From positions 62,001 through 126,000 of the forward strand of contig NZ_BIFH01000023.1 in the NCBI RefSeq assembly GCF_003967355.1: DNA of 64,000 nucleotides, written 5' to 3'. A program made the position numbers and the translations under genes. The notes under the pieces were generated by a model. The model saw nothing but the letters and a program-made list of their open reading frames with translations. It was not told where the DNA came from and made no database searches. This DNA is from Embleya hyalina. GTDB taxonomy: Bacteria; Actinomycetota; Actinomycetes; Streptomycetales; Streptomycetaceae. Below are positions 7,311 to 15,930 of the stretch, one piece after another (within the stretch, counting starts at the first letter, position 1; each line of letters starts with the position of its first letter).

Positions 7311-9665
7311 TCAGAACCCCCCGAAGTCCCCACCCCCGACATCGCCCGTGCTCGGCGGCCGAGTGTGCCCCGGCGGCCGCTGCGTCTCCGGAGGCTTGGT
7401 GGCACCGCCCCCGCCGGTGGTCGGCGAGGTCGGCAGCGTCACCGGCGGAGTCCACGGCGTCCACGGCGGCCGGGTGTTCCCGCCGCCCGGCGGCCGGTTC
7501 TGGTCGCGCGGGTTGGGCTTGCCGTCGTCCGGCTTCTTGTTGGGATCGGGCTTCGGCGGGATCGCGCCCGGGGGCGGGGCGGCGAAGTCCGGCGCGTCCA
7601 CACCCTTGAGCGCGCCCGACATCGCGCTCTTCCAGATCGGTCCGGGGACCTGTCCGCCGTAGACCTTCTCGTACGTGGTCCCGGCGATCTTGATGTCGAC
7701 CATCTCGACATCGTTCTTGGCGCCACCGATCCACACCGCGGTGGACAGGTTCGGCGTGTAGCCGACGAACCAGGCCGCCTTGCGCTCGTTGGTGGTGCCG
7801 GTCTTGCCCGCGTTGTCGCGGTCCTTGAGGCCGGCCTGGGTGCCGGTGCCGTCCTCGACCACACCCTTGAGCAGGGTGTTGATGGTGTCCGCAGTGGACT
7901 GCTTCATCACCTGCTTGCAGCCCGCCTGGGGGACGGACAACTTGGTGCCGTCGAGCTTGGCCACCTCGGTGACCGCGATCGGCGTGCAGTAGACCCCGCG
8001 GCTGGCGAACGCCGCGTACGCCGCCGCCATGTTCATCGGCGCGATGGTGTTGGCGCCGAGCGTCATGCTGGGCACCTGCTTCAGTGCCTCGCCGTTGCCC
8101 TGGTGCACACCCATCTGATCGGCCAGCGTCGCGATCGGACACAGCCCCACGTCCTTGGACAACAGGACGAAGTAGGTGTTGATCGACTTCTCCAGCGCGG
8201 TCTGCATGTTCCAGGTGCCGGTCTCGCTGCGGCTCTCGTTCTGCGGTTGGTACTTGGCGTCGCGGGCCGGCTCGCCGCAGGTGCGGAACTTCTCCTTCCG
8301 CATGTCGATGTCGTAGCCGGTGGAGTATTCCTGGTCGACCTTCATCCCGTTCTCCAGCGCCGCCGCGGCGGTGATCGGCTTGAACGTCGACCCGGTCTGG
8401 AAGCCGTACGTCGAGCCGCCCATGGAGTGGTCGACCGAGTAGTTGAGCGTGGTCTCGTAGTCGCCGAACCCGTACGGCCGACTCTGCGCCATCGCCTTGA
8501 TCTTCCCGGTGCCCGGTTCGACCATGACGACCGCGTCGGCGACCGGGTCCTTTTGGAGTACGCCCTTGGTTGCGGCGGTGTAGGCCGCCTTCTGGGCCTT
8601 TCGGTCCAACGTGGTGGTGATCCGCAGGCCGCCCTCGCGCCACATCTTGTCGCGTTCGCCCTTGTTCGCACCGAACGCCGGGTCGTTCTTGACCACCCGT
8701 TCGACGTAGTCGCAGAAGAACGCGGCACCGTCGATCTGGTCGGCGGTGATGCAGCCGTTGGGCAGCGGCTGGGTCTTCAGGTTGAGTTCGGTCGCCTTGG
8801 CGGTGTCGGCCTCGGCCTGGGTGATGACCTTCACCTCGGCCATGCGCTGCAACACGATGTTGCGCCGGTCCCGCGCGGCGTTCGGATAGCCGATCGGGTC
8901 GTACGCCGACGGCGCCTGCACCACGCCGGCCAGGGTGGCCGCCTCGGTCAGGGTCAGGTCGGCGGCGTGCTTGCTGAAGTAGCGCTGCGACGCGGCCTCG
9001 ACGCCGTACGCCTGGCGGCCGAAGAAGGTGATGTTGAGATACCGGTTGAGGATCTCGTCCTTCGACAGCCGTTGCTCCAGGCCGATCGCGTACTTCAGCT
9101 CCTTGATCTTGCGGGAGACCTCCTGGGCCTGGGCCTTGGCCACCTTGGCCGGGTCGTTGCCGGCCTCCTCCACGAAGATGTTCTTCACGTACTGCTGGGT
9201 GAGACTGGATCCGCCCTGCTTGGATCCCGTGCCACCCGACTGCTGGTTGCGCATCAGGGCACGCAGGGTGCCCTTGAGGTCGATCGGACCGTGCTCGTAG
9301 TAACGCGAGTCCTCGATCGCCACGATCGCCTGACGCATGATCGGCGAGATCTGGTCGAAGTTCACCAGGATGCGATACCGGTCGTAGACCATCGCGAGCT
9401 GGTTGCCCTCGGAGTCGAGGATGTACGACGGCTGCGAGAGGAACGGCTGATCCAGATCGCCGGGCAGGTCGTCGAAGTTTTCCGACGCCGCCTTCGCGGA
9501 CAGGCCGAGGCCGCCCACGAACGGCAGCGCGACTCCCGCGACCAGGGCGCCGGCGAGGATGCTCGCGCCCACGAACGCGGCGAACCGTCCCACGAAGCCC
9601 AGCGGGGATCGTGGACGGTACGAACCGCGTTTCGGGCGGGCCGAGCCGGAGGAAGTTCGGGCCAT
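7311..9665 (-). CDS. class A (bifunctional) penicillin-binding protein
   Basis: A 784-residue peptidoglycan synthase. A cytoplasmic basic start and one membrane helix (about residues 25-55) lead into a GT51 glycosyltransferase domain (IEDSRYYEHGPIDLKG, then GGSSLTQQYVKN). The transpeptidase domain has SxxK nucleophile Ser426 in GSTFK, SIN in EKSINTYF, and KTGT at 621-624. A Pro/Gly/Thr-rich tail of about 90 residues ends the protein. It polymerises and cross-links wall outside the membrane. It is divergent from wblA, an arrangement also known in Streptomyces coelicolor next to SCO3579. Confidence 0.95.
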   Translation of the reverse strand: MARTSSGSARPKRGSYRPRSPLGFVGRFAAFVGASILAGALVAGVALPFVGGLGLSAKAASENFDDLPGDLDQPFLSQPSYILDSEGNQLAMVYDRYRILVNFDQISPIMRQAIVAIEDSRYYEHGPIDLKGTLRALMRNQQSGGTGSKQGGSSLTQQYVKNIFVEEAGNDPAKVAKAQAQEVSRKIKELKYAIGLEQRLSKDEILNRYLNITFFGRQAYGVEAASQRYFSKHAADLTLTEAATLAGVVQAPSAYDPIGYPNAARDRRNIVLQRMAEVKVITQAEADTAKATELNLKTQPLPNGCITADQIDGAAFFCDYVERVVKNDPAFGANKGERDKMWREGGLRITTTLDRKAQKAAYTAATKGVLQKDPVADAVVMVEPGTGKIKAMAQSRPYGFGDYETTLNYSVDHSMGGSTYGFQTGSTFKPITAAAALENGMKVDQEYSTGYDIDMRKEKFRTCGEPARDAKYQPQNESRSETGTWNMQTALEKSINTYFVLLSKDVGLCPIATLADQMGVHQGNGEALKQVPSMTLGANTIAPMNMAAAYAAFASRGVYCTPIAVTEVAKLDGTKLSVPQAGCKQVMKQSTADTINTLLKGVVEDGTGTQAGLKDRDNAGKTGTTNERKAAWFVGYTPNLSTAVWIGGAKNDVEMVDIKIAGTTYEKVYGGQVPGPIWKSAMSGALKGVDAPDFAAPPPGAIPPKPDPNKKPDDGKPNPRDQNRPPGGGNTRPPWTPWTPPVTLPTSPTTGGGGATKPPETQRPPGHTRPPSTGDVGGGDFGGF

Positions 9666-9755
9666 GGGCGACAGCCTACGTGCCGAAACACCCTACGCGG
9701 CGAAGGTACTTCGCCTAAGCTGGCGGAGCAGCCGGGGGATTCGTGTCATCACGCA

Positions 9756-9775
9756 TTTCACTCTTTGGAGTGAAA
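9756..9775. promoter_or_regulatory. inverted repeat between PBP gene and wblA
   Basis: A perfect 8-bp inverted repeat with a four-base centre, TTTCACTC-TTTG-GAGTGAAA, lies 91 bases upstream of the penicillin-binding protein start and 260 bases upstream of wblA. Its AT-rich arms stand out in this GC-rich region. It could be an operator or a short 5'-leader hairpin; the binding factor is unknown. The 9666-10034 spacer otherwise shows no gene. Confidence 0.4.
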
Positions 9776-10034
9776 GAGGCCGGATGTCGGGTCCTGCTGC
9801 CGTCTCTCGTGCCTCCGACGTGCCCTCTTCTGAGTGAAGCCCGGACCCAAAGCGCAAGAGCATTCACCCGGACGGGTGGGTCCATATTTGCGCATAGTCC
9901 TTCCGGGCCATCGATGACTGCCCGCGCAGGGGCTGTTGCGCGTGCCCAGGGTTTCGTACCGTCCTGCTTGGCATCGGGAATTCCCGGCGCCGCCGTTGGG
10001 GGAGCCTCGAAAATCGGGAGAGGACGGCACCAGC

Positions 10035-10349
10035 ATGAGCTGGGTTACCGACTGGAGCACGCAGGCCGCCTGCCGGAGTACCGATCCGGATGAGCTGTTC
10101 GTGCAGGGGGCGGCGCAGAACCGCGCCAAGGCAGTGTGCACCGGATGCCCGGTCCGCACCGAGTGCCTGGCCGACGCGCTGGACAACCGGGTGGAGTTCG
10201 GCGTCTGGGGCGGCATGACCGAGCGGGAGCGGCGCGCGCTGCTGCGCCGCCGGCCGATGATCACCTCGTGGCGTCGGCTCCTCGAGACCGCGCGCGAGGA
10301 GTACGAGCGCGACATCCACGGAGACGAGGAGTTCCGGGTCGCCGGCTGA
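10035..10349 (+). CDS. wblA: WhiB-like iron-sulfur regulator WblA
   Basis: A 104-residue Wbl protein. The four cluster ligands are Cys13, Cys35, Cys38 and Cys44 (C-x21-C-x2-C-x5-C), followed by DALDNRVEFGVWGGMTE with the conserved GVWGG turn (56-60) and a basic tail (RRALLRRRP) that contacts DNA or sigma factor. The DNRVEFGVWGGMTER stretch matches the WblA/WhiB4 branch. WblA in Streptomyces acts as a global repressor of antibiotic production and is needed for sporulation; WhiB4 in mycobacteria senses oxidants. ATG 10035 is preceded by GAGAGGA. The neighbours, a penicillin-binding protein and paired ArsA ATPases, are the same as at the S. coelicolor wblA locus, which supports orthology. Confidence 0.92.
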   Translation: MSWVTDWSTQAACRSTDPDELFVQGAAQNRAKAVCTGCPVRTECLADALDNRVEFGVWGGMTERERRALLRRRPMITSWRRLLETAREEYERDIHGDEEFRVAG

Positions 10350-10350
10350 A

Positions 10351-10382
10351 CACGTGTCGGCACACGTGGCGCAACACGTGTG
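10351..10382. repeat. three CACGTG sites at 12-bp spacing; possible wblA terminator
   Basis: Immediately after the wblA stop, CACGTG occurs at 10351, 10363 and 10375, exactly 12 bp apart. The second and third can pair as an 8-bp stem (10361-10368 with 10375-10382, six-base loop), which would make a plausible terminator. The perfect 12-bp register of three identical palindromes is more regular than a simple terminator needs. Confidence 0.6.
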
Positions 10383-10563
10383 GACGACCCGAGGCCGGCA
10401 CCTTCGAACACCGCCGCATCCGCAACGCCATCGCGCGCGAACGTCACCGCCCGCCGGGGCCGGGAGTCAGGCCCGGGTCCCGGCGCGGTGGTGACGAGAC
10501 GTCGGGCGGTGGGTCACCGCGGTCCGGATCGCCCGGGCCGGCGGGCCCGGCCCGGCCGCGAGG

Positions 10564-11745
10564 TCAGCCGGAGCCCAGGCTCTCGCCGATGACGCGCAGG
10601 CCCGCCAGGTCGTGCACGTCCCCGGGCAGCGCCGGGACCTCGGTCACCCGTACCTCGGGGTGGATCGACGTGAAGCGGGTCCGCGTGCGCTCCTCGCGAT
10701 CGATCATCCGCAGCCGCTCGGCGTGCAGCGTGAGCAGTCCCGCGACCAGCCGCAGATCGGCGGGCCGCGGCGCGTCGTCGGCCGATTCCCCGTCGCCGGG
10801 GTCGTCGAGATCGTCGGCCCGCTCGGTCAGCGACTCGGCCGCCGCCAGGCTCCGCTCCGCGGACAGCCGCCCCGCGCTCGTCGCGTGCACCCGGTTGAGC
10901 ACCAGGCCGGCCAGCGGCATGCGCTCGGTGCCGAGCCGGTCGACGAAGTACGCGGCCTCGCGCAGCGCGTCCTTCTCCGGCGCGGCGACCACCAGGAACG
11001 AGGTGCCCCGGGCCTGGAGCAGCTTGTACGTCGCGTCGGCCCGCTTGCGGAAGCCGCCGAAGGTGGTGTCGAGGGCGGCCACGAAGGTCTGGATGTCGGT
11101 CAGCAGGTGGGTGCCGACCACCTTGCTCAGCGCGCCGGTCATCATCCCCATGCCCGCCGACAGGAACTTGAGCGCGCCGCGTCCGCCGACCTTGGCGGGG
11201 GCGGACAGTATCCGGATCAGCCGGCCGTCCAGGAACGAGCCCAGCCGCTGGGGGGCGTCCAGGAAGTCGAGGGCGGAACGACTCGGCGGGGTGTCCACCA
11301 CGATCAGGTCCCACTCGCCGGTCGCGTGCAACTGGCCCAGCTTCTCCATCGCCATGTATTCCTGCGTGCCGGCGAAGCCGGCGGACAACGACTGGTAGAA
11401 GGGGTTGTCGAGGATCTGCTGCGCGCGCTCGGGATCGGCGTGTTGTTCGACGATCTCGTCGAACGTGCGCTTCATGTCGAGCATCATCGCGTGCAGGCTG
11501 CCGCCCTTGGTCTCGTCGACGTCGACGACCCGGCGGGGCGTGTTGTCCAACTCGGTCAGCCCCATCGACTGGGCGAGTCGGCGCGCCGGGTCGATGGTCA
11601 ACACCACCACGTCGCGACCACGTTCGGCCGCGCGCAGCCCGAGCGCCGCGGCCGTGGTGGTCTTGCCCACGCCGCCGGAGCCGCAGCACACCAGGATGCG
11701 GGTGCCCGGGTCGTCGAGCAGCGCGTCGATCTCCAGCCTGTTCAT
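10564..11745 (-). CDS. ArsA/Get3-type ATPase, second of a pair
   Basis: A 393-residue P-loop ATPase of the ArsA/Get3 class. The Walker A motif is CCGSGGVGKTTTAAAL (about residues 18-33), followed by LTIDPARRLAQSMGL and the Walker B/switch II segment DLIVVDTPPSRSALDFLDAP. The signature lysine found before GGxGKT in most deviant Walker A ATPases is Ser here. Helical insert sequences and a C-terminal beta strand region follow. Family members bind hydrophobic or metal cargo as dimers, but no actinobacterial substrate is certain. The start ATG overlaps the stop of the upstream paralogue by four bases (ATGA), so the two are probably made together and may form a heterodimer. The gene ends convergently with wblA. 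Confidence 0.88.
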   Translation of the reverse strand: MNRLEIDALLDDPGTRILVCCGSGGVGKTTTAAALGLRAAERGRDVVVLTIDPARRLAQSMGLTELDNTPRRVVDVDETKGGSLHAMMLDMKRTFDEIVEQHADPERAQQILDNPFYQSLSAGFAGTQEYMAMEKLGQLHATGEWDLIVVDTPPSRSALDFLDAPQRLGSFLDGRLIRILSAPAKVGGRGALKFLSAGMGMMTGALSKVVGTHLLTDIQTFVAALDTTFGGFRKRADATYKLLQARGTSFLVVAAPEKDALREAAYFVDRLGTERMPLAGLVLNRVHATSAGRLSAERSLAAAESLTERADDLDDPGDGESADDAPRPADLRLVAGLLTLHAERLRMIDREERTRTRFTSIHPEVRVTEVPALPGDVHDLAGLRVIGESLGSG

Positions 11746-12836
11746 GCCATCCCCTGCTCGCGCAGCGCTTCGGCGAGGCGGTACAGACCGCCCAGATCCA
11801 TCCCGTCGGCCAGCAGCGGCAGTTCGTAGACCGGCAGATCCAGCCCGCGGACCAGGGCCCGGCCGGTGCTCTCCAACTCGATCCGGCTCGCGTGCTCGTC
11901 GGCCTCGCCGAGCAGCGCGGCGACCAGCGGCCGGGTGGGCTTGATCCCGCCGGCGAGCAGCCCGGCCTCCAGCAGCTCGGGCGTCAGCCGCCGGCCGGTG
12001 TCGCTCTCGTCCTCGGCCTGGAGCGGCGGACGGGCCATATTGATCACCACACCGCCGGTGGGCAGGCCCGACGCGCGCAGTTCGGCGACACCGTCCACGG
12101 TCTCCTGGACCGGCATCTCCTCGAGCAGGGTGACCAGGTGCACCGCGGTCTGCGCCGAGCGGATCACCCCCATCACCGCCTCGGCCTGGGTGTGGATCGG
12201 ACCGAACCGGGCCAGCCCGGCCACCTCGGTGTTGACGTTGAGGAATCGCGCTATCCGCCCGGTCGGCGGCGCGTCCATCACCACCGCGTCGTAGGCGAAC
12301 GCCCCCTGCACCCGCCGCCGGGCCGACTCGCACGCCTTGCCGGTCAGCAACACGTCGCGCAGACCCGGCGCGATGGTGGTGGCGAAGTCGATCGCGCCCA
12401 GCTTCTTCAGGCCCTTACCGGCCCGGCCCAGGTGGTAGAACATGTCGAGGTATTCGAGCAACGCCTCCTCCGGGTCGATCGCGAGCGCGTACACCTCGCC
12501 ACCACCCGGGGCGACCGCGATCCTGCGGTCCTCGTAGGGCAGATGCGGACAGTCGAAGAGCTGCGCGATGCCCTGCCGTCCCTCGACCTCGACCAGCAGC
12601 GTGCGCCGCCCACCGGTGGCCAGCGCCAGGGCGAGGGCGGCGGCCACGGTGGTCTTGCCCGTGCCGCCCTTGCCGCTGACCACGTGCAGGCGCACACCCT
12701 CCCAATCGGCGTCGCCGTCGGTCGTGCGTGCGCCCGCCGGCCACGTCGTCACGGCAGCCGCCCGGCGGGACGGGGCGGCGCGCTCGGCTCGGGGCGGCGG
12801 CATGCCCGGATCCCTGCCCTCGAAGGCTTGCGCCAT
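11742..12836 (-). CDS. ArsA/Get3-type ATPase, first of a pair
   Basis: A 364-residue ATPase with a disordered Arg/Ala/Pro-rich N-terminus of about 45 residues, then VRLHVVSGKGGTGKTTVAAAL, a full deviant Walker A motif with signature lysine. Further landmarks are LLVEVEGRQGIAQLFD and the Walker B segment YDAVVMDAPPTGRIARFL. It is the promoter-proximal partner of the ATPase that overlaps its 3' end. Start choice is uncertain: GTG 12848 lies four codons upstream in frame, and starts nearer the Walker A motif are possible. The 115-base spacer before kynU holds a TTAGGCT sequence that could be a -10 element. Confidence 0.86.
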   Translation of the reverse strand: MAQAFEGRDPGMPPPRAERAAPSRRAAAVTTWPAGARTTDGDADWEGVRLHVVSGKGGTGKTTVAAALALALATGGRRTLLVEVEGRQGIAQLFDCPHLPYEDRRIAVAPGGGEVYALAIDPEEALLEYLDMFYHLGRAGKGLKKLGAIDFATTIAPGLRDVLLTGKACESARRRVQGAFAYDAVVMDAPPTGRIARFLNVNTEVAGLARFGPIHTQAEAVMGVIRSAQTAVHLVTLLEEMPVQETVDGVAELRASGLPTGGVVINMARPPLQAEDESDTGRRLTPELLEAGLLAGGIKPTRPLVAALLGEADEHASRIELESTGRALVRGLDLPVYELPLLADGMDLGGLYRLAEALREQGMA

Positions 12837-12951
12837 TCGGCCGCACACGTACGACCACCGGACCCGTGTGACCTCGCACCCAAACTCACGAGTCGAGCCT
12901 AACCACCCGCTCCCCGCCGGGTCGGAGGTGATCCCCCCGGGGTGACCCGCG

Positions 12952-14247
12952 TCACGTCACCGTCGACCGAACGGCGTAGCGCGCTTCCTTGTACGCCCCC
13001 GTCTCCAGGATGTCCCCGAGCACCCGCGCGGCCTCGACCACGTCGGCGTGTCCGATGTAGAGCGGGTTGAAGCCGAAGCGCAGCACGTCCGGCGGTCGCA
13101 CGTCGCCGATCACCCCCCGGTCGATCAGCGCCGCCATCACCGCGTGCGCCTCGGGGTGGCGCACCGCGACCTGGCTGCCGCGCCGGGCGTGCTCGATCGG
13201 GGTCAGCGTCTCCAGGCCCAGGTCGCCCACGCACGCGATGAACAGGTCGGTCAGCGCCAGGCCCTTGGCCCGCACCTCGGCCATGGACACCCCGTCGTAG
13301 GCGTCGAGGGCGGCCTCCAGGGCGAGCATGGACAGCAGCGGGGGCGTGCCGATCCGGGCCCGCTCGATGCCGGGCGCCGGGGTGTAGCCGGCCTCCATGC
13401 CGAACGGGTTCGCGTGCCCGTGCCAGCCGGTCAGCGCGGGCTCGAACGCGGCGATGTGCCGCTCGGCGACGTAGACGAACGCCGGCGCGCCGGGCCCGCC
13501 GGACAGGTACTTGTAGCCGCAGCCCACCGCGAGGTCCACGTCGTGCGCGTCCAGGTCGATCGGGAAGGCGCCCGCGGAGTGGCACAGGTCCCACAGGGCC
13601 AACGCGCCGGCGGCGTGCGCGGCGGCGGTCAGGCCGGGCAGATCGCGCAGTTCGCCGCTGCGGTAGTCGACGTGGTTGTACGCGATCACCGCGATCGAGT
13701 CGCCGTCCGCGCGCAGCACCTCGGCCGCCTCGCCGACCGGCACCCGGCGCACCTCGGCACCGAGCAGCCCGGCGATCGAGTCGGCCAGGTAGAGGTCGGT
13801 CGGGAAGCTGTCCGGGTCGGCCAGCACCACGCCGCGTCCCGGGCGCAGCCGCAACGCGCCCGCGATCGCGTTGAAGATCTGTATCGACGTCGAGTCGCCG
13901 CACACCACCCGGCCGGGCGCGGCGCCGATCAGCGCGCCGATCCGGTCGCCGATCCGCGCGGGCGCGCCCCACCAGTCGTTGGCGTTCCAGGAACGGATCA
14001 GGTCCGTGCCCCACTGCCGGTGCACCGCGTCCCGCAGCGCCTCGGGTACGCCGGCGGGCAGTGCGCCGAGCGAGTTGCCGTCGAGGTAGATCACGCCGTC
14101 CGGCAGCAGGAACCGCTCGCGCACGTGCGCCAGCGGATCGGCGGCGTCGAGCGCGGCCGCGGTGGTGCTCCGCCCGGCCGCGAGGCCGGCGGTCGAGCGT
14201 GGGTCCGACGAATCGTCGGCGACCGTGTTCAACGAGGAATCCGACAT
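12952..14247 (-). CDS. kynU: kynureninase
   Basis: A 431-residue PLP enzyme that cleaves kynurenine to anthranilate and alanine. Landmarks are the entry YLDGNSLGALP, substrate-side RSWNANDWW, DSTSIQIFNAI, the aspartate-containing WDLCHSAGAFPIDLDAHDVDLAVGC segment (written here in parts: WDLCHSAG then DAHDVDLAVG) and the cofactor lysine Lys246 in GYKYLSGGPGAPAF. The length is normal. It lies 21 bases after kynA on the same strand, forming a two-gene operon. A kynurenine formamidase gene is not in the window. Anthranilate from this route could feed tryptophan recycling or secondary metabolites. Confidence 0.95.
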   Translation of the reverse strand: MSDSSLNTVADDSSDPRSTAGLAAGRSTTAAALDAADPLAHVRERFLLPDGVIYLDGNSLGALPAGVPEALRDAVHRQWGTDLIRSWNANDWWGAPARIGDRIGALIGAAPGRVVCGDSTSIQIFNAIAGALRLRPGRGVVLADPDSFPTDLYLADSIAGLLGAEVRRVPVGEAAEVLRADGDSIAVIAYNHVDYRSGELRDLPGLTAAAHAAGALALWDLCHSAGAFPIDLDAHDVDLAVGCGYKYLSGGPGAPAFVYVAERHIAAFEPALTGWHGHANPFGMEAGYTPAPGIERARIGTPPLLSMLALEAALDAYDGVSMAEVRAKGLALTDLFIACVGDLGLETLTPIEHARRGSQVAVRHPEAHAVMAALIDRGVIGDVRPPDVLRFGFNPLYIGHADVVEAARVLGDILETGAYKEARYAVRSTVT

Positions 14248-14268
14248 GCTCCACCAGCTTTCGATGAA

Positions 14269-15132
14269 TCAGGACTTCGATGGTTCGACCAAGGTGCGCA
14301 TGGTCCACAACTCGGGAAAAACGCGCACACGTACGGTCTGTTCCAACCAAGAAGCACCGGCGGAACCGCCCGTTCCCGGTCGGTTCCCCAGCGCTCGCAG
14401 TGTGGCGGCCAGGTGTCGCTCGCGCCAGCGGGTCCAGCGCTCGGAGATGTCGGTCAACACCTCGCCGAGGGCGACCAGGTCGTGCGTCCCGTCGGTGTAG
14501 GTGCCCGCCCACGCGCGCTCGACGTCCTCCGTCGGCTCGTAGGGCCGGCTCGGGTCGGGCCGCCCGCTCTCCGTCTCGCGCAGGCCTCGTCGGGCGAGCA
14601 GGTCGAGCGCGCGGTCGTACAGGCTCGGTGCCCGCAACGCCCGCTCCAACTCCGCGTGCACGTCCGGGGCGCCCACGTAGCCCCGCAGCACTCCCGCGCG
14701 CTTGATCCCGAGCAGGAACTCCAGGTGCCGGTACAGGTGCGACTGGAAGCCGGAGGCCTCGCCCAACTCCTCGCGGAACGCGCCGAACTCGCCGGGGGTG
14801 AGCGTGGCGAGCAGGTCCCACGCGGACACCAGCACGTCCAACTCGCGCACGCTGCGCCGCAGCGTGTCGGTCGCGCCCACCACGTCGTCGGCGTCGAGCC
14901 GCTCGCCCGCGATCGTCCACTCGTGCCGGAGCAGCGCGAACAACAACTCCATCACCTGGGACGCGATCAGGAACGACATCTCGGCGGGCACGTCGGTGCG
15001 GGTGCGCTGGAGGGACAGCAGGGTGTCGAGCCGCACGTAGTCCGCGTAGGGCACCGCGCCGGCCGGCCGCGGGTCCGGCGGGCGCACGCCGTGCGTCGGT
15101 TCGCTCCGGGGCGTCGGTGTGCCGACCGTCAT
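14269..15132 (-). CDS. kynA: tryptophan 2,3-dioxygenase
   Basis: A 287-residue heme dioxygenase that opens the indole ring of tryptophan to give N-formylkynurenine. Recognisable segments are YADYVRLDTLLSLQ near the N-terminus, EMSFLIASQVMELLFALLRHEW, and the GFQSHLYRHLEFLLGIK helix holding conserved residues at the heme pocket. ATG 15132 is preceded by GAGAGGCGGA and starts just before the conserved region; an in-frame upstream start at 15186 would add 18 poorly conserved residues. It is the first gene of the kynAU operon and is divergent from the Lrp/AsnC regulator gene. Confidence 0.94.
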   Translation of the reverse strand: MTVGTPTPRSEPTHGVRPPDPRPAGAVPYADYVRLDTLLSLQRTRTDVPAEMSFLIASQVMELLFALLRHEWTIAGERLDADDVVGATDTLRRSVRELDVLVSAWDLLATLTPGEFGAFREELGEASGFQSHLYRHLEFLLGIKRAGVLRGYVGAPDVHAELERALRAPSLYDRALDLLARRGLRETESGRPDPSRPYEPTEDVERAWAGTYTDGTHDLVALGEVLTDISERWTRWRERHLAATLRALGNRPGTGGSAGASWLEQTVRVRVFPELWTMRTLVEPSKS

Positions 15133-15226
15133 CGCGTCCGCCTCTCGCGCCGGGCCCGCCGGGGGCCGGTCGGGGAGTGCCCACATGCAATCGTGCGACG
15201 GATCGGTTGGGAATGGGCGTCGAACC

Positions 15227-15245
15227 TCGGAACGGCCGGTTCGGT
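15227..15245. promoter_or_regulatory. imperfect inverted repeat, candidate Lrp operator
   Basis: In the middle of the 169-base kynA/lrp divergent spacer, TCGGAAC and GGTTCGGT flank a GGCC centre as an imperfect dyad. The location suits a local regulator acting on both promoters. The match to any known Lrp-family consensus is not strong. Confidence 0.3.
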
Positions 15246-15301
15246 TTACGCTCGCAACGTGTCGGACGACATACCCTCACGATCGTGAACGGAGGGCGAA
15301 C

Positions 15302-15754
15302 ATGGACGCGATCGACCGCAGACTGCTCGCCGAACTGCAACGCGACGCCCGGACCTCGCTCAACGAACTGTCCCGGCGGATCAACCTCTCCGCGCCGGCG
15401 GTGGCCACCCGGGTGCGTCGGCTCGAACACAGCGGCGTGATCACCGGCTACCACGCGCACGTGGACCCGGCCGCGGCCGGCCGCGGCGTGGTCGCCCTGG
15501 TCCGGATGAACTGCTACGGCCCGGGCTGTCTGCTGCGCCGCGACGCGGACACGGTGCGCGAATGGCCCGAGGTGCTCCAGGTGCACCGGGTCACCGGCGA
15601 CGCGTGTTGCCTGCTGATGGTCGCGGTCGCCACCATGGCCGACTTCCAGGTGCTCATCGACCGGCTCGCCGAGCACGGCAAACCCTCCAGCACGATGGTG
15701 TTGTCCTCGCCGGTGGCGTGGCGCCCCGTCGAACCGCCGGACGCGTCGGTCTAA
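15302..15754 (+). CDS. Lrp/AsnC family transcriptional regulator
   Basis: A 150-residue feast/famine regulator. An N-terminal winged helix-turn-helix (IDRRLLAELQRDARTSLNELSRRINLS and the recognition helix APAVATRVRRLE, given in parts) is followed by the RAM ligand-binding domain (VVALVRMNCYG, VLQVHRVTGDACCLLMVAV). GGAGGGC sits seven bases before ATG 15302. Divergence from kynA makes it the obvious local regulator of tryptophan breakdown, with tryptophan or kynurenine as a plausible ligand; that assignment is inference from position. Confidence 0.93.
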   Translation: MDAIDRRLLAELQRDARTSLNELSRRINLSAPAVATRVRRLEHSGVITGYHAHVDPAAAGRGVVALVRMNCYGPGCLLRRDADTVREWPEVLQVHRVTGDACCLLMVAVATMADFQVLIDRLAEHGKPSSTMVLSSPVAWRPVEPPDASV

Positions 15755-15765
15755 AGTCTGGACCC

Positions 15766-15930
15766 ATGACGAAGTGGGAATACGTGACCGTCCCCCTGCT
15801 GGTGCACGCGACCAAGCAGATTCTGGACAACTGGGGCGACGACGGCTGGGAACTCGTCCAGGTGGTGCCGGGTCCGAACCCGGAGAGCCTGGTGGCCTAC
15901 ATGAAGCGGGCGAAGCAGGTGGCGGCGTGA
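15766..15930 (+). CDS. small DUF4177-like protein
   Basis: A 54-residue protein: KWEYVTVPLLVHATKQILD followed by NWGDDGWELVQVV and a basic end. The WEY...LN/D-x-x-G-x-x-GWELV pattern is that of DUF4177, a small beta-alpha-beta protein of unknown function common in Streptomyces. ATG 15766 starts 11 bases after the lrp stop. Its TGA overlaps the GTG of the RidA gene, so the two are translationally coupled. Confidence 0.85.
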   Translation: MTKWEYVTVPLLVHATKQILDNWGDDGWELVQVVPGPNPESLVAYMKRAKQVAA

